Assembly (NCBI RefSeq): GCF_003719305.1
Contig: NZ_RARC01000033.1
Span: 1 to 64,000 of the forward strand
DNA: 64,000 nt
From: Mycolicibacterium stellerae
GTDB taxonomy: Bacteria; Actinomycetota; Actinomycetes; Mycobacteriales; Mycobacteriaceae
Direction: 5' to 3'
In this document: positions 16,373-25,646 of the stretch, one piece after another
Numbering within the stretch: the stretch's first letter is position 1
Layout of the letters: every line of letters starts with the position of its first letter
The notes under the pieces: model-generated
Databases searched by the model: none
Seen by the model: only the letters and a program-made list of their open reading frames with translations
What the model was told of the DNA's origin: nothing
Position numbers and translations under genes: made by a program

Positions 16373-18994
16373 GTGAAAGCCCTCCGCCGTTTCACGGTCC
16401 GCGCGCACCTTCCCGAGCGATTGGTCGCGTTGGAGCGGCTGTCCGTCAACCTCCGCTGGTCATGGGACAAACCCACGCAGGACCTGTTCGCCGCCATCGA
16501 TCCGGCGTTGTGGAAACAGGTCGGCTGCGATCCGGTGGCACTGCTCGGTCAGGTCAGCCCCAAACGTCTGGACGAACTCGCCGTCGACGAGGCGTTCGCC
16601 GACCGGCTGGACCACATCGCCGCACAACTCGACGACTACCTGGCTCGGCCGCTCTGGTATCAGGAACGCGCGGCTGACGGTGTCGAGATGCCGAACGGCA
16701 TCGCGTATTTCTCGATGGAGTTCGGCGTCGTGGAGGTGCTGCCGAACTACTCAGGGGGCCTGGGAATCCTGGCAGGCGACCATCTGAAGTCAGCATCCGA
16801 CCTTGGGCTGCCGCTGATCGCGGTGGGTCTGTACTACCGGTCGGGCTACTTCCGCCAGTCGCTGACCGCTGACGGCTGGCAGCGGGAGAACTACCCGTCG
16901 CTGGATCCGCAGGGCCTGCCGTTGCGCCTGCTCACCGACCACAGCGGTGACCCGGTGCTGGTGGAACTCGCGATGCCCGACTCCGCCCAGCTACGGGCCC
17001 GGGTGTGGGTCGCTCAGGTCGGTCGAATCCCGTTGCTGCTGTTGGACTCCGATATCCCGGAGAACGAGCACGATCTGCGCGGCGTCACCGACCGGCTTTA
17101 CGGCGGCGACCAGGAGCACCGGATCAAGCAGGAGATCCTGGCCGGCATCGGCGGGGTGCGGGCGATCCGCGCGTTCACCGAGATCGAGGGCCTGCCGACG
17201 CCTGAGGTGTTCCACATGAACGAGGGCCACGCCGGTTTCCTCGGCGTCGAGCGGATTCGCGAGCTGATCGGCTCCGGGCTCGATTTCGACACTGCGCTGA
17301 CCGTGGTGCGATCGTCCACGGTGTTCACGACGCACACCCCGGTCGCCGCGGGCATCGACCGGTTCCCGGTGGAGATGGTGAAGCGCTACTTCGGCAGCGG
17401 AGAAGGCAACCCGGCGGGTGCCACGTCGCGGCTGCTGCCCGGTGTATCGCTGGACCGGGTCATCGCATTCGGAGCCGAGGACGACCCGTCGAAGTTCAAC
17501 ATGGCGCATATGGGCCTGCGGCTCGCGCAGCGGGCGAACGGCGTCTCGCTTCTGCACGGTCGGGTCAGCAGGGAGATGTTCAACGAGCTGTGGCCTGGGT
17601 TCGATCCGGTGGAAGTGCCGATCGGCTCGATCACCAACGGCGTGCACGCTCCGACCTGGGCGGCGCCGCAATGGCTGGACCTGGGCCGGGAGCTTTCCGG
17701 GGGTGACCTGCCGAGTGCGCCCGCCGTCTGGGAGCCCGCGCTCTGGGAACGGCTGCAGCAGGTCGACCCGGGACATCTGTGGTGGATCCGGTCGCAGCTT
17801 CGGGAGCAGTTGGTCAACGACGTCCGGGTACGGCTGCGGCGGTCCTGGCTCGAGCGCGGCGCATCCGATGCCGAACTGGGCTGGATCGCAACGGCTTTCG
17901 ATCCAAATGTGCTGACGATCGGGTTTGCGCGGCGGGTGCCGACGTACAAGCGGTTGACGCTGATGCTCCGCGACCAGGACCGGCTGGAGAAGCTGCTGCT
18001 CGACGAGAAGCGGCCCGTGCAACTGATCGTGGCGGGCAAATCACATCCCGCCGATGAGGGTGGCAAGGCGCTGATCCAGCAGGTGGTGAGGTTTGCCGAC
18101 CGGCCCGAGGTGCGGCACCGCATCGCGTTTCTGCCCGACTACGACATGTCGATGGCCCGCCAGCTCTACTACGGCTGCGACGTCTGGTTGAACAATCCGT
18201 TGCGCCCGCTGGAGGCATGCGGCACGTCGGGGATGAAGAGCGCTCTCAACGGGGGGCTGAACCTGTCCATCCGCGACGGCTGGTGGGATGAGTGGTACGA
18301 CGGCGAGAATGGCTGGGAGATACCGACCGCCGACGGTCTGGCCGATGAAAGTCGGCGCGACGACCTGGAAGCCGCGGCGCTCTACAGCCTGGTCGAGCGG
18401 TCGGTAGCGCCCAAGTTCTACGACCGTGACGACCACGGCGTCCCCGTGCGCTGGGTGGAAATGGTCCGCCACACGCTCGAGGTGCTCGGACCCAAGGTGC
18501 TGGCATCGCGGATGGTGCGTGACTACACCGAGAAGTACTACGCGCCCGCCGCGCAGTCACTGCGCAGAACCGTCCAGCCCCACGACGACGGCGGTGTACC
18601 TTTTGGCGCCGCCCGGGATCTGGCTGCCTACCGGCAGCGCGCACACGATGCGTGGCCGAAGATTCAGATCACCGACGTCGACAGCACCGGGTTGCCGGAC
18701 ACCCCGCTGCTGGGCAGTCAGCTCACGCTTTCGGCGACCGTACAGCTCGCAGGGCTCAGCGCCGATGAGGTCTCCGTCCAGGCGGTTCTCGGTCGGGTCG
18801 ACACCGCCGACGGGTTGATCGATCCGGTAACCGTGCCGATGCCGCACATCGGGACCGCCGAGGGCGGGAACGATATCTTCTCGACGACGACCCCGCTGCC
18901 GGTGGCCGGCCCCGTCGGCTACACGGTGCGAGTCCTTCCGCATCATCCGCTGCTGGCCTCCGACACCGAGCTCGGACTCGTGACACTGGCCTGA
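16373..18994 (+). CDS. glgP: Alpha-glucan phosphorylase
   Basis: GlgP releases glucose-1-phosphate from the non-reducing ends of alpha-glucans. The 873-aa protein belongs to the larger, Thermus/mycobacterial-type phosphorylase group, with N-terminal domain, catalytic core and the pyridoxal-phosphate lysine at about residue 622 in EACGTSGMKSALNG. A longer frame runs back to 16052, but family length and the beginning of homology (MKALRRFTV) support the GTG at 16373. It opposes glgE-glgB, pairing glucan breakdown with glucan synthesis. Confidence 0.95.
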   Translation: MKALRRFTVRAHLPERLVALERLSVNLRWSWDKPTQDLFAAIDPALWKQVGCDPVALLGQVSPKRLDELAVDEAFADRLDHIAAQLDDYLARPLWYQERAADGVEMPNGIAYFSMEFGVVEVLPNYSGGLGILAGDHLKSASDLGLPLIAVGLYYRSGYFRQSLTADGWQRENYPSLDPQGLPLRLLTDHSGDPVLVELAMPDSAQLRARVWVAQVGRIPLLLLDSDIPENEHDLRGVTDRLYGGDQEHRIKQEILAGIGGVRAIRAFTEIEGLPTPEVFHMNEGHAGFLGVERIRELIGSGLDFDTALTVVRSSTVFTTHTPVAAGIDRFPVEMVKRYFGSGEGNPAGATSRLLPGVSLDRVIAFGAEDDPSKFNMAHMGLRLAQRANGVSLLHGRVSREMFNELWPGFDPVEVPIGSITNGVHAPTWAAPQWLDLGRELSGGDLPSAPAVWEPALWERLQQVDPGHLWWIRSQLREQLVNDVRVRLRRSWLERGASDAELGWIATAFDPNVLTIGFARRVPTYKRLTLMLRDQDRLEKLLLDEKRPVQLIVAGKSHPADEGGKALIQQVVRFADRPEVRHRIAFLPDYDMSMARQLYYGCDVWLNNPLRPLEACGTSGMKSALNGGLNLSIRDGWWDEWYDGENGWEIPTADGLADESRRDDLEAAALYSLVERSVAPKFYDRDDHGVPVRWVEMVRHTLEVLGPKVLASRMVRDYTEKYYAPAAQSLRRTVQPHDDGGVPFGAARDLAAYRQRAHDAWPKIQITDVDSTGLPDTPLLGSQLTLSATVQLAGLSADEVSVQAVLGRVDTADGLIDPVTVPMPHIGTAEGGNDIFSTTTPLPVAGPVGYTVRVLPHHPLLASDTELGLVTLA

Positions 18995-19055
18995 CGCCGG
19001 ATCGATTCGGCGGACTTGGGGTCGGCCGGCTAGCTAGTCGATGTAAGTTCCGGTG

Positions 19056-19802
19056 ATGTTTCGTTGCGCCACGCTGGTGGCCGCCGCTGTGATGGTGCCC
19101 GCTTTGATCCTGCCGATCGCGTCCGCCGACCCAGCGGCCGAACCCGTCGTCGAGGCGGCGGAAACCGCGCCCGCGCCGCCCGAGGGCGCACCACCCGAGG
19201 GCGAGCCGCCACCAGAGCCGCCGCCCGTGGAACTCGTCGAATCGTCGCCGCCAGCCACCACCACGTCACCCGACGGCTGGACGTTGACCGTGTCGGCAAA
19301 AGACGAGACGCAACGGGTGATTCAACCGCTGACGACGGCGATCTCGACGCGTGAGTACGAGGTCGGCGGGGTCTTCAGCGCGTCGATGACCGGGCCGGAA
19401 GAAGAGGAGGCGCCCGAGGGCACGTTGGAGGTCGGCTATCAGATCGGCTGCGGCATCGACATGAGTACCAGCAACGGTGTGGTGATGAGCGGCAGCCTCG
19501 GCCTCACGCCAGGGTTGGGCATCTCCGGCCTGGGTACCGGCGGGGTGACGGGCATTCCGACGTTTCTGACGCCGATCAGCGGGTCGCTGGCGGTCGCGTT
19601 GAAGCCTGGCATCATCAACGTCATCCCGGTCACGAAAAAGGAGTTCAAGGGCGCCGAGCCCTGGGTGCAGATCACCGGCTTCCGGGTCAAGATCGACGGC
19701 TGCGTCGGCGAGTCCTTCATCCGGTCGTATGCGTTCCTGACCCGGTCCACCGACGTCTCCGACGCGATCCTCGGCTACTACGGGGTGACCAAGAAGGTCT
19801 AG
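19056..19802 (+). CDS. MspA-family porin-like exported protein
   Basis: The protein (248 aa from the ATG at 19056; a GTG sits directly before it) has a signal peptide ending at ASA (residue about 24), then an unusual Pro/Glu/Ala-rich linker of about 40 residues, then an MspA-type domain recognisable by GWTLTVSAKDE, REYEVGGVF and EGTLEVGYQIG. MspA proteins form octameric mycomembrane channels for small hydrophilic solutes. This one has two cysteines in the domain and only about 180 residues of it. Pore function is inferred from the family. Confidence 0.82.
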   Translation: MFRCATLVAAAVMVPALILPIASADPAAEPVVEAAETAPAPPEGAPPEGEPPPEPPPVELVESSPPATTTSPDGWTLTVSAKDETQRVIQPLTTAISTREYEVGGVFSASMTGPEEEEAPEGTLEVGYQIGCGIDMSTSNGVVMSGSLGLTPGLGISGLGTGGVTGIPTFLTPISGSLAVALKPGIINVIPVTKKEFKGAEPWVQITGFRVKIDGCVGESFIRSYAFLTRSTDVSDAILGYYGVTKKV

Positions 19803-19854
19803 CGATTTCGGCGCGCTCACCGACGCTCAGCGCACGCGAGCGCGCCGAAATCGC
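19802..19854. terminator. 17-bp hairpin between convergent genes
   Basis: Bases 19802-19818 pair without mismatch with 19838-19854 (core GATTTCGGCGCGCTC), leaving a 19-base loop. It fills the whole gap between the stops of the MspA-like gene and the metallopeptidase gene. No U-tract is present. A bidirectional terminator is the likely role. Confidence 0.7.
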
Positions 19855-19856
19855 GA

Positions 19857-21299
19857 TTACGGGAACCGCTTGAAGCAACGGCCGTCGTCGCCGAGCACGC
19901 CGGCGCGGAACGCGTCCATCCGGGAGAAGCCGGACGGAACCGACTCGCCGTTGACGTCGCTGGCCGCCAACCCGTTGGTGAGCAGACCGGAGACGGCTTC
20001 GTCGAGGTCACCGGCGGTCAGCGCCACGGTGTTGCCGTCCGACGTGGTGACCGCCTCGGTCATCTTCGTCGTCGCGACCCCGGTCAGGCATGCGGTGCGC
20101 AGCGCGGCCTCGGCGCTGTCCAGCGCCATGCCACCGCGCTCACGCTGCAGGGCCAGCATGTAGCGGGAGACAAGGACCGAATACGCCGTGTTGTCGCCGG
20201 ACACCACGCCGCCGTTCCTGTCCTCGCCCGACGGCGTACCTAGCGTCTCGAGTTCGGCCATGTCGACGGCGATCGTGTTGGTCGCCGGACAATACGAAAC
20301 CGGAGGACTGGGCCTGGCGTCTGGGCAGTCGGCCGCCCCGTCGATGCGCAGTTCCGGTGGGTCGGCCGGTGAGAACAGCGTCTTGAGCGCTTCGACGATG
20401 GACGTCACCGACTTCTCACTGACGGGCCATTCGCCAGTCTGATGCCGTTGCAGCGCGACGGGCAGATCGCCGCGGCGCGAAGCGATCTCCTTGGCGTCGA
20501 TCGCCACACACGACCGGACGCCATCGGTGAAGCCGAACTGGAAGGCGCTGATCCGCTCGAACGCCGAGCCGTGCTCATAGGCGCCGGGGAAGAATTCGTC
20601 CTCGCTCATCAGTGGGTCGCTGAACGAAATCACCGCCGCCAGTACGCTGTTGAGTCCATCGCCGGTGCTGAGGGTGAAGCGATCGGAGTTGCCCTCGGCC
20701 ACCCAGCGCATATATGCGCCTGCAAAACAGTCGGCCTGTTGCTCGGCGACCAGCATCGGCGTGTTCTTCTTCTTGAGCTTGGCCTGATGCTCAATGGCAT
20801 GGCCGTATTCGTGGGCAAGCACGTTGGTGACGGCGATGTCGCCGAAGTTTTCGCCCAGCATGGGTAGTAGCTCGCCACGGTCCCAACCGATGGTTTCGTC
20901 GAGGAAGCAGAAGCCGGCATTCTCCAAGCCGTACGTGTCTTCGCCGCAGAACTCCTGACTTTCGTAGCCGTCGGCATCCCACGAGATCAGCGCGTCGACC
21001 GGGGTGAAATCGTCGTCGAACGTCTCCGGGTACACCGCCGCCCAGAAGTCCTCGATGTCACTGATCGAGGCCGCGGCGAGTTCGTCGATCGCACCGCCGT
21101 CGCTGTTCTCGACGTCGCGCGAAGGCGTTTTGGCGTCCGAACGCAGCCCCGTCGGCCCGTCGACCGCAGGCATGCCGGCCACCTTGAACGGATCGTCGAA
21201 GACCGAGACCGCGCTACCCGTCACCGTCGTCGAGCAGGACGCGATCAGCAACGCGGCGCACACAGCGAGCACCGCGCCTGCGACGGATCGACTGCTCAT
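19857..21299 (-). CDS. Neutral zinc metallopeptidase lipoprotein
   Basis: The 480-aa protein starts at the ATG at 21299 (a longer frame reaches into dinG and is rejected). It has a lipoprotein signal with lipobox LIAS/C (Cys22), so it should be anchored outside the membrane. The zinc motif HEYGH follows VTNVLA, and a downstream ADCFAGAY segment supplies the third ligand region, as in YpfJ-type neutral zinc peptidases. The C-terminal half, Asp-rich and lacking motifs, is of unknown role. Its start lies 4 bases after the dinG stop, suggesting co-transcription. Confidence 0.85.
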   Translation of the reverse strand: MSSRSVAGAVLAVCAALLIASCSTTVTGSAVSVFDDPFKVAGMPAVDGPTGLRSDAKTPSRDVENSDGGAIDELAAASISDIEDFWAAVYPETFDDDFTPVDALISWDADGYESQEFCGEDTYGLENAGFCFLDETIGWDRGELLPMLGENFGDIAVTNVLAHEYGHAIEHQAKLKKKNTPMLVAEQQADCFAGAYMRWVAEGNSDRFTLSTGDGLNSVLAAVISFSDPLMSEDEFFPGAYEHGSAFERISAFQFGFTDGVRSCVAIDAKEIASRRGDLPVALQRHQTGEWPVSEKSVTSIVEALKTLFSPADPPELRIDGAADCPDARPSPPVSYCPATNTIAVDMAELETLGTPSGEDRNGGVVSGDNTAYSVLVSRYMLALQRERGGMALDSAEAALRTACLTGVATTKMTEAVTTSDGNTVALTAGDLDEAVSGLLTNGLAASDVNGESVPSGFSRMDAFRAGVLGDDGRCFKRFP

Positions 21300-21303
21300 G
21301 GCG

Positions 21304-23310
21304 TCACGATAGTGCGGCGTTGGCGGCATCGAGGCGTTGCAGCGCCTGCCGGACCCGGACCGGATCCGTGGTCGCCCAGAAGGGTGGCAGCGACGCACGC
21401 AGATAGCCGCCGTAGCGCGCGGTGACCATCCGCGAGTCCAGCACCGCGACCACCCCGCGGTCGTCCGTGCGCCGCAACAGTCGGCCTGCACCCTGGGCCA
21501 ACAGCAACGCGGCGTGGCTGGCCGCCACGGACATGAATCCGTTGCCACCCCGGGCGGCTACCGCCCGCTGGCGGGCCGACAGCAACGGATCGTCGGGGCG
21601 CGGGAATGGAATGCGGTCGATCAGCACCAGCGACAACGACGGGCCGGGCACATCGACGCCCTGCCACAGCGACAACGTGCCGAACAGTGATGTCGCAGGG
21701 TCGTCGGCGAACTGCTTCACCAGTGCAGACGTGGTGTCATCGCCCTGACACAACACCGGCGTTGACAGCCGCTCGCGCATGACTTCGGCGGCGGCCCGCG
21801 CGGCCCGCATCGACGAGAAGAGCCCCAGTGTGCGACCGCCCGCGGCGCCGATCAGTGTCTCGATCTCGGCAAGCTGCTCGGCGGACCCGGTGCCGTCGCG
21901 CCCCGGCGGCGGCAGATGTGCTGCGACGTAAAGGATTCCGGATTTGGCATGCTCGAACGGGGAGCCGACGTCGATGCCACGCCACTGCGGCTCGGTCGGC
22001 GACGTTGGGCTCTGCGGCTTATCGTCCCCGGCCGACAAGCCCCATGCCGCGGCCATGGCGTCGAAGGAACCGCCGACCGTCAACGTGGCCGACGTCAGCA
22101 CCGCAGTGGATTGCTCGAACAGCCTGCCGCGCAACAGACCTGCCACCGACAGCGGTGCCACCCGCATGACGGCGCGGATGGATCCGCGGTTGTCCTCGTG
22201 GTCGAGCCACACCACGTCGTCGCGATTCGGAATCTCGGGGACGAAGGACGCCACTATGCGCGTCGCGGTGTCGCTGATGTCCGAAAGCGCCGTCACCGCC
22301 TCGGCGCGCGCCGACGCCGCCTTGGGATCCGACGGAGACGTGTCGATCGCCGACCGCACCCTGCTCGCGGCGTCGCGCACAGCGCTCAGGTATGTCGTCA
22401 TGTCGTCGTCGAGGCGGTCGATGCGCCCAGGTGACCCGTCGTGAATCGCAGACGCGAACGTGGCCGAAGCGGCCTCCAGCCGTTGTGCCAGTTCGGGTTC
22501 GACGAGCCGCGCGACGCGTCGGGTCGCCGCGCTGAGCACGGCGTTGGACAGTTCGGCGGTGGCGACGCCGGTGACCCGGTCGGCCAATTCGTGGGCCTCG
22601 TCGACAACGAGCAGCTCGTGTTCGGGAAGCACCGCGGCATCGGAGATGGCGTCGATGGCCAACAGCGCGTGGTTGGTGACGACGATATCTGCGTGCCCCG
22701 CCTTATCGCGTGCCTTCTCCGCGAAGCAGTCGGTGCCGAACGGGCAACGCGTCGCGCCGATGCACTCCCTGGCCGAGACGCTGACCTGGCTCCACGACCG
22801 GTCCGGCACGCCGGGGGTGAGCTCGTCGCGGTCACCTGTGTCGGTGCTCGACGACCAGGTGGTCAGGCGTTGGACGTCTCGCCCCAGCGCGGTCGATGCT
22901 GCCGCGTCGAACAACTCCTCCTGTGGGCGATCGTCGGGTTCCGCGGCGGGGCCATTCTGACTACCGTTGTGAATCTTGTTCAGGCACAGATAGTTTCCCC
23001 GACCCTTCAGCAGAGCGAACGTCGGCCGCCGCGGCAGGACGCCGGCCAGGCTGTCGGCGAGCGCGGGCAGATCGCGGTCGACGAGCTGACGCTGCAGCGC
23101 GATCGTGGCCGTCGACACCACCACGGGTTCGTCGGTGGCCAGCGCCCGCGCGATCGCGGGCACCAGATAGGCGAGCGATTTTCCGGTGCCGGTGCCTGCC
23201 TGCACGGCCAGGTGCTCGCCTGAGTCGAACGCGTGTGCAACGGCCTCGGCCATCTCGACCTGACCGGTGCGCTCGCTGCCGCCAAGCGCGGCGACCGCGG
23301 TGGCGAGCAA
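21304..23310 (-). CDS. dinG: ATP-dependent helicase DinG (XPD-like)
   Basis: A superfamily 2, 5'-3' DNA helicase of the XPD/DinG group, matching Rv1329c. Walker A (QAGTGTGKS), the DEAH box (VVDEAHEL) and an iron-sulfur cluster cysteine set (YLCLNK, then ECIGATRCPFGTDC) are present, with the late helicase motifs including RLLRR. It acts on R-loops and forked DNA. The start is uncertain: a GTG frame opens at 23424 inside pncB1, but family similarity begins at VTELLATAV, so I use TTG at 23310. A GGAGGA lies at about 23341-23346. Confidence 0.9.
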   Translation of the reverse strand: MLATAVAALGGSERTGQVEMAEAVAHAFDSGEHLAVQAGTGTGKSLAYLVPAIARALATDEPVVVSTATIALQRQLVDRDLPALADSLAGVLPRRPTFALLKGRGNYLCLNKIHNGSQNGPAAEPDDRPQEELFDAAASTALGRDVQRLTTWSSSTDTGDRDELTPGVPDRSWSQVSVSARECIGATRCPFGTDCFAEKARDKAGHADIVVTNHALLAIDAISDAAVLPEHELLVVDEAHELADRVTGVATAELSNAVLSAATRRVARLVEPELAQRLEAASATFASAIHDGSPGRIDRLDDDMTTYLSAVRDAASRVRSAIDTSPSDPKAASARAEAVTALSDISDTATRIVASFVPEIPNRDDVVWLDHEDNRGSIRAVMRVAPLSVAGLLRGRLFEQSTAVLTSATLTVGGSFDAMAAAWGLSAGDDKPQSPTSPTEPQWRGIDVGSPFEHAKSGILYVAAHLPPPGRDGTGSAEQLAEIETLIGAAGGRTLGLFSSMRAARAAAEVMRERLSTPVLCQGDDTTSALVKQFADDPATSLFGTLSLWQGVDVPGPSLSLVLIDRIPFPRPDDPLLSARQRAVAARGGNGFMSVAASHAALLLAQGAGRLLRRTDDRGVVAVLDSRMVTARYGGYLRASLPPFWATTDPVRVRQALQRLDAANAALS

Positions 23311-23345
23311 TTCTGTGACCGGCGCTGCGTCGGGCGTGGCTCCTC

Positions 23346-24707
23346 CTACGCGCCTCGGCCGGCGGCTGAAAGCATCCGGGTCGGAATCGCGGGTTCGCCG
23401 CGGGACAGCTTCAGGCCGTCCCACGGCAGGCTCTCCAGCCCTGCCACCACACGGTCGCGGGCGGCGGCCAGGCTGAGATCCGCGACGGGTTCACCCTTCT
23501 CGACGAGCGGAACCGTCAGATCCCGTGCGACCAGGTCGGACTGCGGTGCGGGTTCGCCTGCCGGGTAGACGATCTCCTCGACGACGGTTCCCGACGGCTT
23601 GGCCAGCCGCATCGCGCTCTTGCGGCCGCCGTGCGATTCCTTGTGCAGGCTGCGCTTCTCCACCGGGATGCCGTCTACCTCGACGAGCTTGTAGACCATG
23701 CTCGCCGTGGGCGCACCCGAGCCGGTGACGACCGAGGTACCGACCCCGTAGATGTCAACCGGTTCGGAGCGCAGTCCGGCGATCGCGAACTCGTCGAGGT
23801 CGCCAGACACCACGATCCGAGTCTTCGTCGCGCCGAGCCCGTCGAGTTGAGCGCGGACCTGGCGGGCCAGCACCCCGAGGTCACCGGAGTCGATGCGGAC
23901 CGCGCCGAGGTCGGGCCCCGCCACCTCGACGGCGTTTGCGACGCCCTCGGTGATGTCGTAGGTGTCGACGAGCAGGGTGGTTCCGACGCCTAGCGCGTCG
24001 ACCTGGGCGCGAAACGCCGCCTTCTCCCACTCTGATGTTCTCGGCCCGAGAAGGTCGCCACCGGGGACCGCGGGCCCTGACGCATGCACCAGGGTGAACG
24101 CATGGGCGCTGGTTCCCAGCGCGGGCACGCCGTGGCGGCGCTGGGCCTCGAGGTTGGACGATCCGGCGAACCCAGCCAGGTAGGCGGCCCGCGCGGCGGC
24201 CACGGCGGCCTGCTCGTGTGTGCGACGAGAACCCATCTCGATGAGGGTCCGACCGTCGGCCGCGCTGGCCATCCGGGCCGCGGCCGACGCGATGGCCGTG
24301 TCGTGGTTGAAGATCGACAGCGCCAGCGTTTCGAGCACGACGCACTCGCCGAACGTGCCGTGCACCGCCAGCACGGGAGAGCCAGGGAAGTACAACTCGC
24401 CCTCGGCGTAACCGTCGACGTCTCCTCTGAACCGGTAGTCCGCGAGATACTCCAAGGTGTCGTTGTCGAGGAAGTCCGAAAGCGATTGCAGCGCGGTGTC
24501 GTCGAACGTGAAGTCCGCCAACGTTTCCACGAAGCGCGCGGTCCCGGCGACGATGCCGTACCGCCGGCCTTCTGGCAGACGACGGGCGAACACCTCGAAC
24601 GTGGTGCGCCGATGCGCGGTTCCGTCGCGCAGTGCCGCCGCAAGCATGGTCAGCTCGTACTTGTCGGTCAGCAACGCCACGGTCACCCCGCAACCGTAAC
24701 CGTTCAC
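23346..24707 (-). CDS. pncB1: Nicotinate phosphoribosyltransferase
   Basis: PncB1 makes nicotinate mononucleotide from nicotinate, PRPP and ATP, the salvage entry to NAD. The 453-aa protein matches Rv1330c, with the TDKYELTM opening, the phosphate-binding region around VRIDSGDLG and the SGDLDEF segment. GTG at 24707 or 24686 are both possible starts; homology begins at VALLTDKYELTM. It is upstream of dinG on the reverse strand and divergent from clpS, only 32 bases away. Confidence 0.95.
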   Translation of the reverse strand: MNGYGCGVTVALLTDKYELTMLAAALRDGTAHRRTTFEVFARRLPEGRRYGIVAGTARFVETLADFTFDDTALQSLSDFLDNDTLEYLADYRFRGDVDGYAEGELYFPGSPVLAVHGTFGECVVLETLALSIFNHDTAIASAAARMASAADGRTLIEMGSRRTHEQAAVAAARAAYLAGFAGSSNLEAQRRHGVPALGTSAHAFTLVHASGPAVPGGDLLGPRTSEWEKAAFRAQVDALGVGTTLLVDTYDITEGVANAVEVAGPDLGAVRIDSGDLGVLARQVRAQLDGLGATKTRIVVSGDLDEFAIAGLRSEPVDIYGVGTSVVTGSGAPTASMVYKLVEVDGIPVEKRSLHKESHGGRKSAMRLAKPSGTVVEEIVYPAGEPAPQSDLVARDLTVPLVEKGEPVADLSLAAARDRVVAGLESLPWDGLKLSRGEPAIPTRMLSAAGRGA

Positions 24708-24727
24708 GAGCCCTGCGAGGCCCCCGC

Positions 24728-24733
24728 TATTCT
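24728..24733 (+). promoter_or_regulatory. -10 box of clpS, leaderless transcript
   Basis: TATTCT lies exactly six bases before the ATG of clpS, so transcription should begin on the start codon. No ribosome site is visible. The short gap to pncB1 means the two promoters nearly overlap. Confidence 0.6.
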
Positions 24734-24739
24734 GGGCAG

Positions 24740-25042
24740 ATGGTTACCCCAGCGAAGACTCGCCCGGGAACTCGCGAGGAGAAGCACGTTGACACCGCCG
24801 AGGACACCGAGTCCCCGTGGGTGACCCTCGTCTGGGACGACCCCGTCAACCTCATGACCTACGTGACCTACGTCTTCCAGAAGTTGTTCGGCTACAGCGA
24901 GCCGCACGCCACCAAGCTCATGCTGCAGGTGCACAACGAAGGTAAGGCGGTGGTGTCGGCGGGCAGCCGCGAGTCGATGGAGGTCGACGTGTCCAAGCTG
25001 CATGCCGCCGGCCTGTGGGCGACCATGCAACACGACCGCTGA
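24740..25042 (+). CDS. clpS: ATP-dependent Clp protease adaptor ClpS
   Basis: ClpS delivers N-degron substrates to ClpC1 or ClpA for degradation by ClpP. The 100-aa protein has a flexible N-terminus and the ClpS core: VTLVWDDPVNLMTYVTYVF, with Asp residues that grip the substrate alpha-amino group, and the helix HATKLMLQVHNEGKA. The ATG at 24740 is favoured over an upstream extension because it opens the conserved part and follows a -10 box by six bases. It is followed by a DUF2017 gene, the normal pairing in actinobacteria (Rv1331-Rv1332). Confidence 0.94.
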   Translation: MVTPAKTRPGTREEKHVDTAEDTESPWVTLVWDDPVNLMTYVTYVFQKLFGYSEPHATKLMLQVHNEGKAVVSAGSRESMEVDVSKLHAAGLWATMQHDR

Positions 25043-25064
25043 TCACCGGAGGCGGGACGCAATA

Positions 25065-25646
25065 GTGCGCAAGTGGAAGCGGGTCGACACCGCAAGCGGC
25101 ACGCGCTTTCGTTCGGCCCTGGCGTCGCACGAGGCGGCGCTTCTCGAGAGCCTGGTGACGTCCATGGTCGCCATGCTCGAGGAACGGGAATCATCCTCGC
25201 CCGCAGACGAACTCGAGCAGATAACCGGTCTCAAGACCGGCAATTCACGTCCCCCGGAGGATGAAACCATGAAGCGGCTGCTGCCCGATTTCTTCCGGCC
25301 GCAACACGACCACCCCGCCGGGTCGGGTACCGCAGAGAGCCTGAACAGCGCGCTGCGCATACTGCACGAGCCCGAGATCATCGCCGCCAAACGCCATGCC
25401 GCGCAACGGGTGCTGGACACCGTGCCGAACGGCGGAGGCCGATTCGAGTTGACCGAGGACGATGCACACGCGTGGGCTGCCGCAGTCAACGACGTCCGGC
25501 TTGCTCTGGGCACGATGCTCGACATTGGTCCGCAGGGTCCCGACGGGATGCCTCCCGACCATCCGATGGCAGGCCATTTCGACGTGTACCAGTGGCTGAC
25601 GGTGCTGCAGGAGTATCTGGTCCTCGGCCTGATGGACAAGAAATGA
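25065..25646 (+). CDS. DUF2017 domain protein
   Basis: The 193-aa protein corresponds to Rv1332 and is covered by DUF2017, a largely helical family nearly always encoded next to clpS in actinobacteria. The GTG start has a GGAGGCGGGA ribosome site 8 or more bases upstream. Its stop overlaps the next start (ATGA), so clpS, DUF2017 and the P1 peptidase form one operon. A role in regulated proteolysis is suggested only by the neighbourhood. Confidence 0.88.
   Translation: MRKWKRVDTASGTRFRSALASHEAALLESLVTSMVAMLEERESSSPADELEQITGLKTGNSRPPEDETMKRLLPDFFRPQHDHPAGSGTAESLNSALRILHEPEIIAAKRHAAQRVLDTVPNGGGRFELTEDDAHAWAAAVNDVRLALGTMLDIGPQGPDGMPPDHPMAGHFDVYQWLTVLQEYLVLGLMDKK

Noticed and set aside
21300..21548. 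N-terminal extension of the metallopeptidase lipoprotein
   Set aside because: It lies inside dinG in another frame; the lipoprotein signal peptide starts at 21299.
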